Shown: positions 43,532 through 52,552 of the stretch, one piece after another
How the letters are laid out: each line of letters opens with the position of its first letter
Position numbering within the stretch: the stretch's first letter is position 1
The notes under the pieces: generated by a model
What the model was told of the DNA's origin: nothing
Seen by the model: only the letters and a program-made list of their open reading frames with translations
The model's database searches: none
Program-made: the position numbers and the translations under genes
Assembly (NCBI RefSeq): GCF_025685565.1
Contig: NZ_JAGSYE010000002.1
Location: 1,054,001-1,118,000, forward strand
DNA: 64,000 nucleotides
Direction: 5' to 3'
DNA from: Granulicella aggregans
Lineage (GTDB): Bacteria > Acidobacteriota > Terriglobia > Terriglobales > Acidobacteriaceae

Positions 43532-46500
43532 ATGCCTACCTCTTATGGAACGAAATTCTCTGCCCTCGTGCTTGGCCTCGGAGCCTGCATAGGCACCATC
43601 GCCGCGGCGCAGACGTTCACTCCACCCGCTGCGGCCACGTCGTCGCGCACAACGCCCTATAGCGATCTCTCCGCGAGCCAGGCGCTTGCCGTCGATTCGA
43701 GCGGAGATATCTTCTTCTCTCGGCCAGGATCAGGCATCCTCGCCGAGAAGCCCGCCAATGGCGGAGCGGAGATCACCCTTTACACCGCGCCATCTGGAGG
43801 CGGCGGCTATCCCAAAGGCGTCGCCGCAAATGATACGTATGCGTATCTCACGGACTACGCCGGGCACCTCTGGCAGGTTGCCATCGCGGGCGGTGCCGCG
43901 ACCGATCTGCTGCCAGCCTGCAACTCGATCGATGGGTACTACCTGGGCACGCAGGTCGTAGCGACGGACGGACTGGGCAACGTCTATACCGCTGGAAATA
44001 ACGAGACGGCCCTCTTCAAGATCACCTCTGCCGATGTCTGTTCCGTGGTGAGCGGCGCGACGCTTGATGCAAACTCGCACATCGCCGCAGACGCAGTGGG
44101 CGACCTTGCCTACTCGACGGGCGGTACACTCTACAGTCTGCCCGCCGGAGCGACCTCTCCGATTGCGGTTACGGCCACTTTCAACAGCATCATTGGATTG
44201 CGCTCGGACGCTGCGGGCAACGTCTTCGTCACAACGTACAGCGGCATTGTCGAAGTGCCTTTCATCCATGGCGCCCTCGATGGCGCGGCTGCCTTCACCG
44301 TCCTAGCAGGGAGCTCGCAGAGCGATGTCGCCGTCGCGCAAGACGGCACGATTTACACGACCGATGGGACCAACCTCTTCAAGAACCTCATTGGCAATCT
44401 GCGGTTTGCTGCGACTACGGTGGGTACCGCTTCGACAGCACAGACGGTCAACGTGATCTTTAGCAGCACGCAGACGCTCTCCGGTCTTCGCTACACCTCG
44501 GGAGTGGAGACTTCGGCCGAGATCGCAAACGCGGGTTCCGGAAGCTGCGCTGTTGGGCAGTCCTACGCGGAAGGTGCGGCCTGCACCATCAACCTGACCT
44601 TCACTCCAGCTAGCATCGGAGCGCGCAACGGTGCTGTCGTGCTGTCCTCAACCGCTGGAACGATCGGTACAGTTGCAATCGTAGGCCAGGGTTCTGGACC
44701 AGGATTGACCGCCGACCCCGGAACCCAAACCGCGCTGGGCAGTGGATGGCAGCTTCCTTCGGGCATCGCCGTCGACCCGAACGGTGCAGTCTTCGTGACA
44801 GACAAGACCGCCGGTACGCTCTCCTTGATTGAGGCCGGCAGCACGACACCGCAGGTGATCGCTACCGGCCTCTCGCAGCCTGTGGCCGCTGCGGTTGCGG
44901 CAGATGGTACCGCCTATGTTGCGACCTCGGCTGGCAATCTCGTGAAGGTTCCCTACTCAGGCACAGCCTACGGAACGCCGATCACGGTCTCAACAGGATT
45001 TACATCCCCATCGGCGATGACTGTTGGACCGGACGGCAGCCTGTATGTGGCGAACACAGGAGCAGGAACCGTAGTACGCATTCCCAATCAGGGTGGCGCA
45101 CTCAATTTCTCTGATCAGACTGCCGTTGGCAGCGGCTTCACGTCGCCTGCGGGGCTGGCCTTCGATTCCACCGGGAATCTCTTTGTCGCTGACTCCGGCG
45201 CGGGAAGCATCTTCGAGGTTCGCACAGGCACTACTAACATGGTAGTAACAGGCCTGACCTCACCGACCGCTATCGCGGTTGACGATTCAGAGAGCCTCTA
45301 TGTCCTCGAAAGCGGCGTCCCGACTGTACTCCGCATCGCCTACACCAACGGAAGCTACAACACGAACGCCACAACCGCATTGGGCAACGGGTTCACCACT
45401 CCTGTGGCCCTGGCTGCCGACAGTGCTGGCAACTTGTACCTTGTGGACTCCGGCGGCCCTGCGGTCGCGAGCATTCAGCGCACTGCGGGGTCACTGAACC
45501 TTGGCCGGATCAACACGGGTTCGTCCAGCACGGCGCAGAGCCTCAGCCTGAGCAACGACGGCGACACCGCACTCACCTTCGGCTCGCCCCTCTACGTAGC
45601 CTCTGGGAACACCAGTGACTTCACCGTCACGACACCAACGTCAAGCGGATGCGCGTCGGGTACATCGCTTGCCGCCGGTGGAACATGCGCCATCGCTGGC
45701 GTCTTCGCGCCGACGGCTACCGGCCCACTGACCGAGACCCTTACCTTGGCTTCAAATGCCGCTAACGCCTCGTCCATCACCGGAGCCTTCACCGGGACCG
45801 GCATCAATCTTCCAAAGACCAATTTGACGCTCGTAACGAATCCTGTCGGCAGAGTCACCTACGGCACTTCAGTGACTGCGACCGCCACGGTCGCGGCACC
45901 TGCGGGTTCGACCGGTGCTCCAACCGGCACGGTCACATTCCTCGTAAACGGTACGCCCTATCAGACTGTGAGTCTGGCAAGCGGAGGCGCGTCAGCAGTG
46001 ATCACCGGCCTTCCGGCAGGCAGTAACAGGATTGATGCGACGTATAGCGGTGATACGAACTTCGCCGCGAGCGCAGGTAACTCGCAGACCATCGTGGTTA
46101 CACTTGCTCCCACTGCAACCAGCTTTACAAGCAGCATCAGCAGCGCGGCGGCGGTACCACCGGGGACCAGTGTCGTGCTCACAGCCACAGTCACCTCGGC
46201 GGTCACGTCGAGCAAGCCGACAGGGGCTGTCAACTTCATAAGCAATGGAACCGTCGTGGCGTCAGCCGTGGTGAACACCTCCACCGGGATAGCTTCGGTG
46301 TCGACATCCACATTGCCCTTGGGCACTTACAGTATCTTGGCGATCTATAACGGTGACTCTGGCTTCGCTTCGTCGTCATCGGCCGCAATCGCCGTCTCGA
46401 TCCGAAGCCAGCAGTACGACGTGGTGAATCCTCCCGGCACGTTGTCTGTCACCGCGCCCGGTTCGGTCAGCGGCACCTTCGCGATCGCTCCCATCAGCGG

Positions 46501-46942
46501 CTACGTCGGGGGCGTCGATATGGCTTGCTCCGGCCTGCCCGCCAATACGCGATGCACGTTCCTCCCGGCCACGGTCGCATTTTCAGCCGCGAGCTCTAGC
46601 CCGCAGAACGTAACCTTGACTGTCACTACGGGAACTCCACCGCCAACCACTGTGGCCGCGTGGATCTTTCCCCTCACCGGCATCCTGCTCCTCGGTGTCT
46701 GGCGCAAACGGAGAAGCCTGGCCGTGAAACACGTCCGTCTTTTCAGGATCGCAGCGATCCTTCTTTCGGGAGTCGCGCTGTTCTCCGCAACTGGCTGTGG
46801 CTCCAGCGGCGTCAGCACACCCGCAGGAAGCTCTACCGTAACGGTAACGCTAACGGGGACACCGAACGGGACCACAACCATCCCGGCAAATGGGGCAGGT
46901 GAAATTACCAAGTCGTTCACCTTCATGCTCGACGTTCAATAG
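43532..46942 (+). CDS. Secreted NHL-propeller / choice-of-anchor-D / Ig-like protein
   Basis: A 1136-residue exported protein 32 bp after the TonB receptor. Signal peptide 1-26 (LVLGLGACIGTIAAAQ). Two NHL-type beta-propellers (about 40-290 and 390-655), shown by repeats such as ALAVDSSGDIFFSRPGSG and GLAFDSTGNLFVADSGAGSI, each followed by a choice-of-anchor-D module (GSCAVGQSYAEGAACTINLT; GCASGTSLAAGGTCAIAGVF). Two bacterial Ig-like domains follow (about 770-960; VTYGTSVTATATVAAPAG). The C-terminus holds a helix (WIFPLTGILLLGVW), the basic segment RKRRS, a second helix ending ATGCGSS (Cys1089), then a short tail. A comparable end occurs in the nuclease-like protein on the minus strand near 52.6-55.6 kb. 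Probably a surface glycan-binding or scaffold protein partnered with the receptor. Confidence 0.82.
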   Translation: MPTSYGTKFSALVLGLGACIGTIAAAQTFTPPAAATSSRTTPYSDLSASQALAVDSSGDIFFSRPGSGILAEKPANGGAEITLYTAPSGGGGYPKGVAANDTYAYLTDYAGHLWQVAIAGGAATDLLPACNSIDGYYLGTQVVATDGLGNVYTAGNNETALFKITSADVCSVVSGATLDANSHIAADAVGDLAYSTGGTLYSLPAGATSPIAVTATFNSIIGLRSDAAGNVFVTTYSGIVEVPFIHGALDGAAAFTVLAGSSQSDVAVAQDGTIYTTDGTNLFKNLIGNLRFAATTVGTASTAQTVNVIFSSTQTLSGLRYTSGVETSAEIANAGSGSCAVGQSYAEGAACTINLTFTPASIGARNGAVVLSSTAGTIGTVAIVGQGSGPGLTADPGTQTALGSGWQLPSGIAVDPNGAVFVTDKTAGTLSLIEAGSTTPQVIATGLSQPVAAAVAADGTAYVATSAGNLVKVPYSGTAYGTPITVSTGFTSPSAMTVGPDGSLYVANTGAGTVVRIPNQGGALNFSDQTAVGSGFTSPAGLAFDSTGNLFVADSGAGSIFEVRTGTTNMVVTGLTSPTAIAVDDSESLYVLESGVPTVLRIAYTNGSYNTNATTALGNGFTTPVALAADSAGNLYLVDSGGPAVASIQRTAGSLNLGRINTGSSSTAQSLSLSNDGDTALTFGSPLYVASGNTSDFTVTTPTSSGCASGTSLAAGGTCAIAGVFAPTATGPLTETLTLASNAANASSITGAFTGTGINLPKTNLTLVTNPVGRVTYGTSVTATATVAAPAGSTGAPTGTVTFLVNGTPYQTVSLASGGASAVITGLPAGSNRIDATYSGDTNFAASAGNSQTIVVTLAPTATSFTSSISSAAAVPPGTSVVLTATVTSAVTSSKPTGAVNFISNGTVVASAVVNTSTGIASVSTSTLPLGTYSILAIYNGDSGFASSSSAAIAVSIRSQQYDVVNPPGTLSVTAPGSVSGTFAIAPISGYVGGVDMACSGLPANTRCTFLPATVAFSAASSSPQNVTLTVTTGTPPPTTVAAWIFPLTGILLLGVWRKRRSLAVKHVRLFRIAAILLSGVALFSATGCGSSGVSTPAGSSTVTVTLTGTPNGTTTIPANGAGEITKSFTFMLDVQ

Positions 46943-47011
46943 AGATGAGAGATGGTGCGCTTCATAGTCCGTTGGATCGCGCCATCCGCTAATCCTCCCG
47001 ATCGTGAACGC

Positions 47012-47032
47012 CAGCCCCTTCTGCAGGGGCTG
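47012..47032 (+). terminator. Terminator-like hairpin after the NHL/Ig gene
   Basis: cagcccct (47012-47019) and aggggctg (47025-47032) pair perfectly around a 5-nt loop, 70 nt after the stop. There is no T-run, so Rho-independent action is unsure. Confidence 0.4.
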
Positions 47033-47280
47033 TGGCGCGGAGAAGTAGGTACTGGATAACAACTTCTCTGAATGAATGCCAAATCGCCAATGCACTCGCC
47101 GAGCGTCCATGAGTGAACTCGACGCACCTTACTCGCCGAGAAACCACTCCGTCGGATCTGCAAGAGAGTAGCTTTTGGCCGGCGAGAGAGCGGTTCTTGC
47201 CGCTCGATCGATCTCCAGCGCAAAAGTTGCCCCAGCGTTCGATTGCAATTTACATGACATTGATCTCACTGGAGAAGACT

Positions 47281-47318
47281 TGCCTGGTCAGCGCCTGGTC
47301 TGGATCGGTGACCAGGCA
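47281..47318 (+). promoter_or_regulatory. 10-bp inverted repeat upstream of the multicopper oxidase
   Basis: TGCCTGGTCA (47281-47290) and TGACCAGGCA (47309-47318) are exact complements with an 18-nt spacer, ending 32 nt before ATG 47351. Placement suits an operator or a leader hairpin controlling the oxidase gene. Confidence 0.4.
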
Positions 47319-47350
47319 TCTCCCCAGCCGGCCAGAGAGTGCATTGCGCA

Positions 47351-49120
47351 ATGAAGAAGATGATTTGGTTTCCCGTGGCACTTTTGTCCCTAGTCCCTTT
47401 GTGCCAACCCTTGAATGCGCAATCGCTGGACAAGAGTCCTTGCCCGCGGCCTCAAGCAGGAAGTACCGTCGAAGAGCCAGAAGACCTGCGAAGCATCAAC
47501 GGTGTCCTCGAGGTTCAACTCACCGCCTTCGACTCCGTGGAGCCGGGTGGCGCGACGCGATATTGCTACGCCGATTCGGCGGGTCGGGAGTCGCCTAACC
47601 TGAGAGTGATTCCCGGCGACCTCGTCGTGCTGCGTCTGAAGAATTTGCTGAAGGAACCTGCAAAAAACGCCGCGGCAAACCCTCACGCCCATGCGCATCA
47701 TCCCGCTTCAGAAGATCCCTGTTCCAGTGGCATTATGAGTGCAGTCTCGACGAACCTCCACTTTCACGGACTTACTATTCCGCCCGTCTGTCACCAGGAC
47801 GACGTGATGAAGACCTCTGTACAGCCAGGAGATGCACCCTTCGAGTATCGATTTCGCATACCCGACAATGAACCGCCAGGGCTCTACTGGTATCACCCCC
47901 ACATTCATGGGTTCAGCAAGGATCAACTCCTTGGTGGTGCATCCGGGGCTCTCATTGTCGAAGGAATTGAGCGCGCAAGGAGATCTGTGGCTGGGCTGCC
48001 AGAACGAGTCTTCATCATTCGCGATCAGGACCTGGTGAACCCGAATGCATCGCCGGCAAAGTCCGAGCCCGTCGTTCCAAAGTTCATGATCGACCGCGAT
48101 GGAGATGCGGCGAACAACGGTACGGGCTTTGGTAAACCGGCCAAGGACTTGTCCATCAACTATGTCCCGGTGCCCTATCCTGACTATCCGCCGGCAACAA
48201 TCAAGATGAGGCCGAACGAGAAGCAGCTTTGGCGCGTCCTGAATGCTTCTGCGATCACTTACTTGAATCTCGAAGTGCTGTTTGGCAGATCCGCCCAGCC
48301 ATTGCAACTGGTGGCGATGGATGGCGTTCCCATCGACCACAACGATTCTCGGATAGAGACCCAGAATGTCCAGACGCATATCGGTCTGCCTCCGGGTGCG
48401 CGCGCGGAGTTCATTCTTACCGGGCCAGCGGAAGGGGAGCGCGGGTTGTTCGTGACAAGAACGGTCGATACCGGCCCTGGTGGGGAGAACGACACAAACC
48501 GGATGCTGGCTAAGATCGTGGCCCTGCCCAACGCACCGGAACCACGGTCGAAGCTGCAGGGTTCGCCCGATCCTCTTCCTCCTCCCACGCAGGCGTGGAT
48601 CGGAAGCGTTAGGCCAGTGCGTGTGCGGCACCTGTATTTCTCGGAAAAACTGACCGACCCAAATGATCCGACCAGCGCCATAGAGTTTTATCTCACTGTC
48701 GATGGGCAGGAGCCAAAGATGTTCGACATGAGCTCCGAGGCGCCGAATGTCACGGCGGAACAAGGGACGGTCGAGGACTGGATCATAGAGAATCGGTCCA
48801 GCGAGCTGCATGCCTTTCACATTCATCAGCTCCATTTCCTGTTACTGGACTACGCTGGCACACCGGTAAACGAAGACTTCGTCCGTGATACCGTCAATGT
48901 TCCTTACTTCAATGGGCATACGCTTGGGTATCCCAGCATCCGTGTTCGCATGGACTTCCGCGATCCAAACACGGTGGGCATGTTCCCTTACCACTGCCAT
49001 CTTCTGGAGCATGAGGATAAAGGGATGATGGGGTCGATACGGGTTATACCAAGCACGGACTCGGTGAAAAAGAACAACACCGCCGCATACGCTTCCTCGC
49101 AATCTAATTCGCGCCCCTAG
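47351..49120 (+). CDS. Secreted multicopper oxidase
   Basis: A 589-residue laccase-like enzyme. ATG 47351 is preferred to GTG 47339 because the signal peptide then reads KKMIWFPVALLSLVPLCQPL with cleavage after NAQS. All four copper motifs are visible: NLHFHGLTIP near 136, LYWYHPHIHG near 181, ELHAFHIHQLHF near 485, and YHCHLLEHEDKGM near 546 (HCH links the type 1 and type 3 centres; Met is the axial type 1 ligand). A His-rich insert (PHAHAHHPASED, about 114-125) lies just before the first motif and may help copper loading. Substrate could be phenolics, copper(I) or another metal. It stands alone, with its own upstream inverted repeat; a putative phosphoesterase follows 166 bp later. Confidence 0.9.
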   Translation: MKKMIWFPVALLSLVPLCQPLNAQSLDKSPCPRPQAGSTVEEPEDLRSINGVLEVQLTAFDSVEPGGATRYCYADSAGRESPNLRVIPGDLVVLRLKNLLKEPAKNAAANPHAHAHHPASEDPCSSGIMSAVSTNLHFHGLTIPPVCHQDDVMKTSVQPGDAPFEYRFRIPDNEPPGLYWYHPHIHGFSKDQLLGGASGALIVEGIERARRSVAGLPERVFIIRDQDLVNPNASPAKSEPVVPKFMIDRDGDAANNGTGFGKPAKDLSINYVPVPYPDYPPATIKMRPNEKQLWRVLNASAITYLNLEVLFGRSAQPLQLVAMDGVPIDHNDSRIETQNVQTHIGLPPGARAEFILTGPAEGERGLFVTRTVDTGPGGENDTNRMLAKIVALPNAPEPRSKLQGSPDPLPPPTQAWIGSVRPVRVRHLYFSEKLTDPNDPTSAIEFYLTVDGQEPKMFDMSSEAPNVTAEQGTVEDWIIENRSSELHAFHIHQLHFLLLDYAGTPVNEDFVRDTVNVPYFNGHTLGYPSIRVRMDFRDPNTVGMFPYHCHLLEHEDKGMMGSIRVIPSTDSVKKNNTAAYASSQSNSRP

Positions 49121-49286
49121 AAAAGCGGAGTAGTCAGCGCTCATGATGGCTATCGCACACAGCCGTCTCTCCAACCTTTGTGCCATTGAAAATAATTCAC
49201 TCTTTGTTCAAGCAATGAAGACCGGTCCTTAATTTGGAAGGGCTCTGATGACTGGGTTGGGTGAAAGCCCGACCAAGGAGAAATCT

Positions 49287-51362
49287 ATGTCTTCCACGCA
49301 GCTTGCATTGAGTGCCACGCAACTTGTGCGCACTGGAATGGTATCCGCGATGATACTTCAGCTCTCGCTCGGCAGCGCGTTCGCAGCTGGTCCGGCCGTG
49401 AGCAGCAAGCACTCTCGCGACAACGAAACAAGCACGCCCATCAAGCACGTCATCGTAATCATTGGCGAAAATCGCAGCTTCGATCACGTCTTCGCTACGT
49501 ACGTTCCGAAGAAGGGCGAGAAGGTGTTCAACCTTCTCTCTGAAGGCATTGTGAAGGCGGACGGCACCCCTGGTCCGAACTTCAAGAAGGCCGAGCAAAA
49601 GGCCGCCACCGACAGTCAGCCGGATGCATTCCTCCTGAGCCCGGCCACGGTACCGTTTCCGGGCGCTGTGCTCCCCGCTCCTCTCGTCGGCGGTCCGACC
49701 GACTCCTACATCACCGACGACAGCCTCACTCTCGCAAAGCAGTCAGAAAATGGTCTTCCGGCCGACTACTACGGCTACCTCGTCACTGGCGGCACGGGCC
49801 AGAAGAGCCACACCCCCGACGCCCGCATCGCGAACGTCTCTGCTCTGCCTCCGGGTCCGTTCCAGCTGACCAACGGCGATACCTTCACCTACAACTCCTA
49901 CGCTGCAAGCCCGGTTCACCGCTTCTACCAGATGTGGCAACAGCTGAACTGCAACGCCGATCAGGCCACCTACAAGAACCCCTCCGGCTGCGACGCCAAG
50001 CTGTTCCCCTGGGTTGAGACGACCGAAGGTGCAGGCGCAAACGGCATCGCGCAGCCTGCCAACTTCAGCACCGAGTACTCCTCGACCGCGGTGACCACGG
50101 GCGAAGGGTCGACCGCGATGGGCTTCTACAACGTACAGAATGGCGATGCTCCGTACTTCAAGAAGCTCGCTGACGACTATTCCATGAGCGACAACTTCCA
50201 CCAGTCCGTAAACGGCGGTACCGGTGCGAACCACATCATGTTCGGTCATGGCGATGCCATCTACTTCGAAGATGCAAACGGCAACGCTGCGGTCCCTCCT
50301 CACAATGTTGAAGTAGCCACAGGGACGGCCAACGCCGGAATCGTGGATGAAGTCGAGAATCCCAACCCGGCGGTCAACACCAACAACTGGTACACCGAAG
50401 ACGGCTACGGCGGCGGTTCCTATGGCTCCGCATCCTACGGTGGCGGTTCCTACTCGGACTGCTCCGATAAGACGCAACCGGGTGTGGCTCCCATCGTCAC
50501 GTACCTGAAGTCGCTTCCGACTCCCATCTCCCCGCGTTGCGAGAAGGGTCACTACTACCTCCTCAACAACTACAATCCCGGCTACTTTGGCAACGGCAAC
50601 AACGCCTTCACCGACACAAACGCCAACAACACTGTCTTCACGATTCCGCCCTCAACCACCCCCAGCATCGGCGACGATCTGTTGAAGAACGACGTCTCCT
50701 GGAAGTACTACGGAGACCAGTGGAACAACTACGTCAACGATCCCTACCAGCTGAACTACGGCGCAGTGGGCAAGAACACGGACGAATACTGCAACATCTG
50801 CAATCCTTTCCAGTACGACAAATCCATTATGAGCAATGCCGCAATTCGCACCGCTCACATCCAGGACACTGAGAATCTCTACGAAGACATCAAGAACGGG
50901 ACCCTCCCCGCGGTCTCGGTCGTCAAGCCCAGCGGCCTGGTCGATGGTCACCCGTCATCCTCCAAGCTCGACCTCTTCGAGGGCTTCACCAAGAAGATCG
51001 TCGACGCGGTGAAGGCCAACCCGGAACTCTGGAAGGACACCGCGATCTTCATCACCTTCGATGAAGGCGGCGGTTACTACGACTCTGGCTACGTGCAGCC
51101 AGTCGACTACTTCGGAGACGGTACACGTATTCCGCTGCTCGTCGTGTCTCCCTACAGCAAGGGCGGTCACATCTCCCACGAGTACTCGGACCATGTGTCG
51201 ATCCTGAAGTTCATCGAAGCGAACTGGGGCCTGGAAACGGTTACGCGCCGCAGCCGCGATAACTTCCCCAACCCAATTGCCGTAGAAGACAATCCGTATG
51301 TTCCGGTCAATAGCCCGGCCATCGGTGATTTGATGAGCCTGTTCAACTTTGATCTCCGCTAA
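49287..51362 (+). CDS. Secreted phosphoesterase, phospholipase C / acid phosphatase family
   Basis: About 691 residues. ATG 49287 is chosen because AAGGAG lies 6 nt upstream; the frame's earlier start (49248) lacks support. Signal peptide: GMVSAMILQLSLGSAFA. The family signature begins with HVIVIIGENRSFDHVFATY near 52-70, includes a FHQSVNGGTGANHIMFGHGD block, and ends with FITFDEGGGYYD near 590 and RIPLLVVSPYSKGGHISHEY, the conserved metal-binding segments of PF04185-type enzymes. These hydrolyse phosphate esters or phospholipid head groups outside the cytoplasm. A Tyr/Gly-rich insert (GYGGGSYGSASYGGGSYSD, about 372-391) is unusual and may be a flexible surface loop. A strong hairpin follows the stop. 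Confidence 0.87.
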   Translation: MSSTQLALSATQLVRTGMVSAMILQLSLGSAFAAGPAVSSKHSRDNETSTPIKHVIVIIGENRSFDHVFATYVPKKGEKVFNLLSEGIVKADGTPGPNFKKAEQKAATDSQPDAFLLSPATVPFPGAVLPAPLVGGPTDSYITDDSLTLAKQSENGLPADYYGYLVTGGTGQKSHTPDARIANVSALPPGPFQLTNGDTFTYNSYAASPVHRFYQMWQQLNCNADQATYKNPSGCDAKLFPWVETTEGAGANGIAQPANFSTEYSSTAVTTGEGSTAMGFYNVQNGDAPYFKKLADDYSMSDNFHQSVNGGTGANHIMFGHGDAIYFEDANGNAAVPPHNVEVATGTANAGIVDEVENPNPAVNTNNWYTEDGYGGGSYGSASYGGGSYSDCSDKTQPGVAPIVTYLKSLPTPISPRCEKGHYYLLNNYNPGYFGNGNNAFTDTNANNTVFTIPPSTTPSIGDDLLKNDVSWKYYGDQWNNYVNDPYQLNYGAVGKNTDEYCNICNPFQYDKSIMSNAAIRTAHIQDTENLYEDIKNGTLPAVSVVKPSGLVDGHPSSSKLDLFEGFTKKIVDAVKANPELWKDTAIFITFDEGGGYYDSGYVQPVDYFGDGTRIPLLVVSPYSKGGHISHEYSDHVSILKFIEANWGLETVTRRSRDNFPNPIAVEDNPYVPVNSPAIGDLMSLFNFDLR

Positions 51363-51375
51363 ACCTGCCGCATTC

Positions 51376-51415
51376 GTAGCTGCTGGGGTTGGTTACGCCA
51401 ACCCCCAGCAGCTAC
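51376..51415 (+). terminator. Strong long hairpin after the phosphoesterase gene
   Basis: gtagctgctggggttgg (from 51376) pairs with ccaacccccagcagctac (to 51415) across a 5-nt loop with a single bulge, 14 nt after the stop. Stem strength makes termination likely even without a long T-run. Confidence 0.7.
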
Positions 51416-51723
51416 CTATGCATAACCCTTCTATGCCTCTTCGCAACGTTTAGCTGTAGATGGCTGCACTCCTTTGCACCACTAGCGACTCACCACCCAA
51501 TCCGCAACTGTGAGAACCTGGCCGAGCTTTGGTGGATTTAGGCATTCCGGCAAATGCGCGTTTCGAGTCTCGATCTGAACTGGAAACGCACATCGGCTGT
51601 TATCGTATTCGAAAAACCATCCGTTGCGAGAGCCGATGATCCTCCCCAGAAAGACTCTTTGCGCTCACTGTCGATTCTATGAGGTCGGGTTTTTGCCCAG
51701 CAGCCTTTCAGTCATTGATTCTA
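51416..51723. other. Gap with no recognised content
   Basis: About 310 bp between the terminator and the tRNA-like remnant. No reading frame, repeat or hairpin worth naming was seen. Confidence 0.4.
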
Positions 51724-51790
51724 TGGCTCCGGCGGCATGACTCGAACCTGCAACCCTTCGTCTAGCAGGCGGGCCACGCTCTATCCAGTC
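51724..51790 (-). pseudogene. tRNA 3'-half remnant (possible integration scar)
   Basis: Read on the minus strand, the segment has exact tRNA geometry at its 3' end: T-arm GCAGG-TTCGAGT-CATGC (four of five stem pairs), a 7-nt acceptor strand CGCCGGA, a discriminator G and CCA. Upstream lies ACTGGATAGAGCG, the common D-loop and D-stem end of tRNA-Arg-like genes. The anticodon arm does not fold, and the 5' acceptor strand (TCCGGCG expected) is absent. It is therefore not a working tRNA. Such partial 3' copies are typical att scars of elements that integrate in tRNA genes; that origin is inference. Confidence 0.55.
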
Positions 51791-51815
51791 TTTTATCACT
51801 CACCCTGGTACAAAT

Positions 51816-52505
51816 TCAGATTGCAAGACCAATACTGCTGCTGGCTTCGATAATCGTCACGGTGATACTGCCCGAAGTGCTGGTCGCGTAGCTGCTGTCC
51901 CCGACGTACGTAGCCTTCATCGAATTCGTGCCAACAGGGAGCGTCGTTGTCGTAAATGTTGCGACTCCGTCCGACAATGTACTGGTGCCCAGGATGGTAG
52001 TGCCATCGTAAAAGGTCACATTGCCTGTAGCGGAAGTGGAAGAGACGGTTGCCGTAAGCGTCAGCGAAGTACCGAATGTCCCACTCGATACGGAAGCTGA
52101 GAGCGTTGTGGAAGTTGCCGTGAGATCGGAATCGATTACGATGCTCAACGCCACCGAGGTGCTTCCGCCGTACGTGCTGTCTCCGCCATAGACCCCAGTG
52201 ACAGAGTGCGTGCCGATTGCTAAAGCAGCGGTCGTAAGCGTCGCGACTCCTGAACTGACTGTCCCCGTTCCCAGGCTGGTCGTTCCATCGTAGAAGGTGA
52301 CTGTTCCTGTAGCGAGCGTGGTCGAGAGGGTTGCGGTGAAGGTGATCGATGTCTCATAGGTCGCGGAGGTAGCAGAGCTTGTAAGCGTCGTAGTCGTCGT
52401 GTCATCCGGAAAGAAGTTTGCACATCCGGTAAGAGCCATGAGACACAACCATAAAGCCACCGCAATGATGGCAGTCTTCAGCATTGGGTATCTATCCAAA
52501 TCCAT
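51816..52505 (-). CDS. Lipoprotein with two bacterial Ig-like domains
   Basis: A 229-residue predicted lipoprotein. ATG 52505 follows GAGAGGGAA. The signal helix TAIIAVALWLCLMA leads to the lipobox LTGC, with Cys28 as the lipid-modified residue. Two tandem Ig-like modules (about 34-125 and 130-225) share the pattern TATLSTTLATGTVTFYDGTT and end in GTHSVTGVYGGDSTY or its equivalent GTNSMKATYVGDSSY; these are of the Big_3_5 type. It is Thr/Ser-rich throughout. The gene lies 47 bp after the nuclease-like gene and is probably co-transcribed. A role in surface attachment or as an anchor for its neighbour is likely but unproven. Confidence 0.82.
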   Translation of the reverse strand: MDLDRYPMLKTAIIAVALWLCLMALTGCANFFPDDTTTTTLTSSATSATYETSITFTATLSTTLATGTVTFYDGTTSLGTGTVSSGVATLTTAALAIGTHSVTGVYGGDSTYGGSTSVALSIVIDSDLTATSTTLSASVSSGTFGTSLTLTATVSSTSATGNVTFYDGTTILGTSTLSDGVATFTTTTLPVGTNSMKATYVGDSSYATSTSGSITVTIIEASSSIGLAI

Positions 52506-52552
52506 CTGTTCCCTCTCACTGCGTCGGCATACGCGTCATCGCAAATCGCACA

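Larger units (their letters stand above)
46943..47350. other. Intergenic region before the multicopper oxidase gene
   Basis: A 408-bp gap without a supported gene. It contains a terminator-like hairpin near its left end and a 10-bp inverted repeat close to the oxidase start, both listed separately. Nothing else was recognised. Confidence 0.4.
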
